From contig NZ_JAATEM010000001.1 in NCBI RefSeq assembly GCF_012034205.1, forward strand, positions 62,001 to 126,000: a DNA stretch of 64,000 bases, given 5' to 3'. The stretch is from Streptomyces composti (GTDB taxonomy: Bacteria; Actinomycetota; Actinomycetes; Streptomycetales; Streptomycetaceae). Of the stretch, positions 63,164 through 64,000 are shown piece after piece (within the stretch, counting starts at the first letter, position 1; each line of letters opens with the position of its first letter). The position numbers were made by a program, and so were the translations under genes. The notes under the pieces are model-generated. The model saw only the letters and a list, made by a program, of their open reading frames with translations. It searched no databases and was not told the origin of the DNA.

Positions 63164-64000
63164 GTGAGGCGCGGGCTCTTCCTCCCCGACCAGGGTCAGC
63201 AGCCGGACGCCGGTCACATGGTGGTGTTCGGTGAGGACGCCCTCGCCGAACGGCTCGCGGCCGAGCTGCGTGAGCTGTACCGCATGCGGGTCACCGTCGT
63301 CGTCCCCTCCCTGCCCGGCGCCGACCGGACGCACCCCACCGCCGGGCGGGCCCGTGCCTCCGCCCTGCTGGCGCGGATGCAGAGCATGATGAACCGCGCG
63401 GCCGGCTCCGGCACCAACCCGGAGGTCCGCGTGATGCAGGTGACCGGCTTCGACGAGGACACCCTCGCCGAGGCCGGGGTGGGGCGGGCCGCCGCGCTCG
63501 CCCTGGTGCACAGCGACGACGAGACCAACATCCGCGCCGCCCTCGCGGCCCGCCGCCTCAACCCCCGGCTGCGGCTGGTGATCCGGCTCTACGACCGCAA
63601 GCTCGGCCAGCATCTGGCCGATCTGCTGGACCAGGCCGCGGCGGTCGCCTCGCCCGGACTGGACCCGGCCGCCCTGGACACCTCCACCACCGTCCTGTCG
63701 GACGCCGACACCGCGGCGCCCGCGCTGGTCGCCACCGCGGTCGCCGGCACCAGCAAGATCGTCCAGGCGGACGGACTGCTGCTGCGGGCCGTGGAACGCA
63801 CCCCGCCCAGGTACGGCGAGGTCGCCGACCCCGGACTGTGCACCCTCGCCCTGCTCTCCTCCACCGCCAGCGACCCGGCCGGCGCCGAGGGCTCCGACTC
63901 CAGCGGCGCCGAGGGGCCCCTGCTGCTGCCCGACGACGACACCGTGGCCGCCGCCGACGGGCGTGGCACCGTCGTTCTGGAGGCCGTCACCCACGACGGG
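63164..64000 (+). CDS. TrkA-N/RCK-type NAD-binding protein, N-terminal part
   Basis: The open frame runs out of the window, so 279 residues are visible. GTG 63164 has GGAGG 8 nt upstream. A Rossmann-like start, GHMVVFGEDALAERLAAELRELYRMRVTVVVPS (about 18-50), and ALVHSDDETNIRAALAARRLNPRLRLVIRLYD (about 121-152) match RCK_N/TrkA-N domains that gate potassium channels with bound nucleotide. The classical GxGxxG is altered to F-G-E-D-A-L-A, so nucleotide binding may differ. The following Ser/Asp-rich segment (about 232-255) looks like a linker; a membrane or second RCK part may lie outside the window. Confidence 0.72.
   Translation, partial: MRRGLFLPDQGQQPDAGHMVVFGEDALAERLAAELRELYRMRVTVVVPSLPGADRTHPTAGRARASALLARMQSMMNRAAGSGTNPEVRVMQVTGFDEDTLAEAGVGRAAALALVHSDDETNIRAALAARRLNPRLRLVIRLYDRKLGQHLADLLDQAAAVASPGLDPAALDTSTTVLSDADTAAPALVATAVAGTSKIVQADGLLLRAVERTPPRYGEVADPGLCTLALLSSTASDPAGAEGSDSSGAEGPLLLPDDDTVAAADGRGTVVLEAVTHDG

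Overview
This window is high-GC actinobacterial chromosome, almost certainly Streptomyces. The codon use, the density of regulators, the type II polyketide spore-pigment cluster in whiE order, the CrcB pair, PadR/GntR/TetR regulators and a GH75 chitosanase all point that way. I see no rRNA, tRNA, insertion sequence, integrase or CRISPR array. It reads as ordinary chromosomal-arm sequence rather than an island.

Layout. 1-12.3 kb holds envelope and housekeeping genes: the N-terminus of an HpnB-like glycosyltransferase, an Asp/Glu racemase-family protein, an O-antigen-ligase-like membrane protein, apolipoprotein N-acyltransferase, a Nudix hydrolase, a 3-hydroxybutyrate-dehydrogenase-like SDR, a GAF/PucR regulator, an MHS-type transporter, and a divergent TetR/hydrolase pair around a perfect operator. 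12.5-15.2 kb carries an AurF-like di-iron oxygenase next to a fused ferredoxin/FprB reductase, behind two repressor-like boxes. 15.5-25 kb carries a beta-helix protein, an O-methyltransferase and the complete spore-pigment cluster. The pigment genes are ORFI, cupin, KS, CLF, ACP, aromatase and cyclase on the minus strand, with an FAD hydroxylase divergent. 25-43 kb has a repeat-type protein, an N-extended GAPDH, small regulators, two Fluc subunits, a GntR-asparaginase-glutaminase operon, a D,D-carboxypeptidase, two methyltransferases, a YedY-like molybdoenzyme with its reductase, and a PAS-GAF-SpoIIE phosphatase. 43-54 kb has a dienoyl-CoA-reductase-like flavoenzyme under a 26-bp palindrome, a PadR regulator, three secreted proteins, the DhaKLM dihydroxyacetone kinase operon and an Na+/alanine symporter.

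54-64 kb is the least understood stretch. An NfeD-SPFH (stomatin) pair converges on a second operon encoding a 681-residue flotillin-like protein and a 1575-residue MoxR-like AAA ATPase. Beyond it, reading out of the window, is a TrkA-N/RCK-type protein. Two separate SPFH modules meeting tail to tail, one with a giant ATPase of unknown function, is my best candidate for an undescribed system.

Regulatory architecture is unusually readable here. About a dozen genes have a TANNNT-like hexamer exactly 6 nt before the start codon, which is leaderless architecture. Several convergent gene pairs share long perfect hairpin terminators. Several regulators have clear palindromic operators over their own promoters. 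All functional statements are inferred from sequence reading alone; no searches were run.
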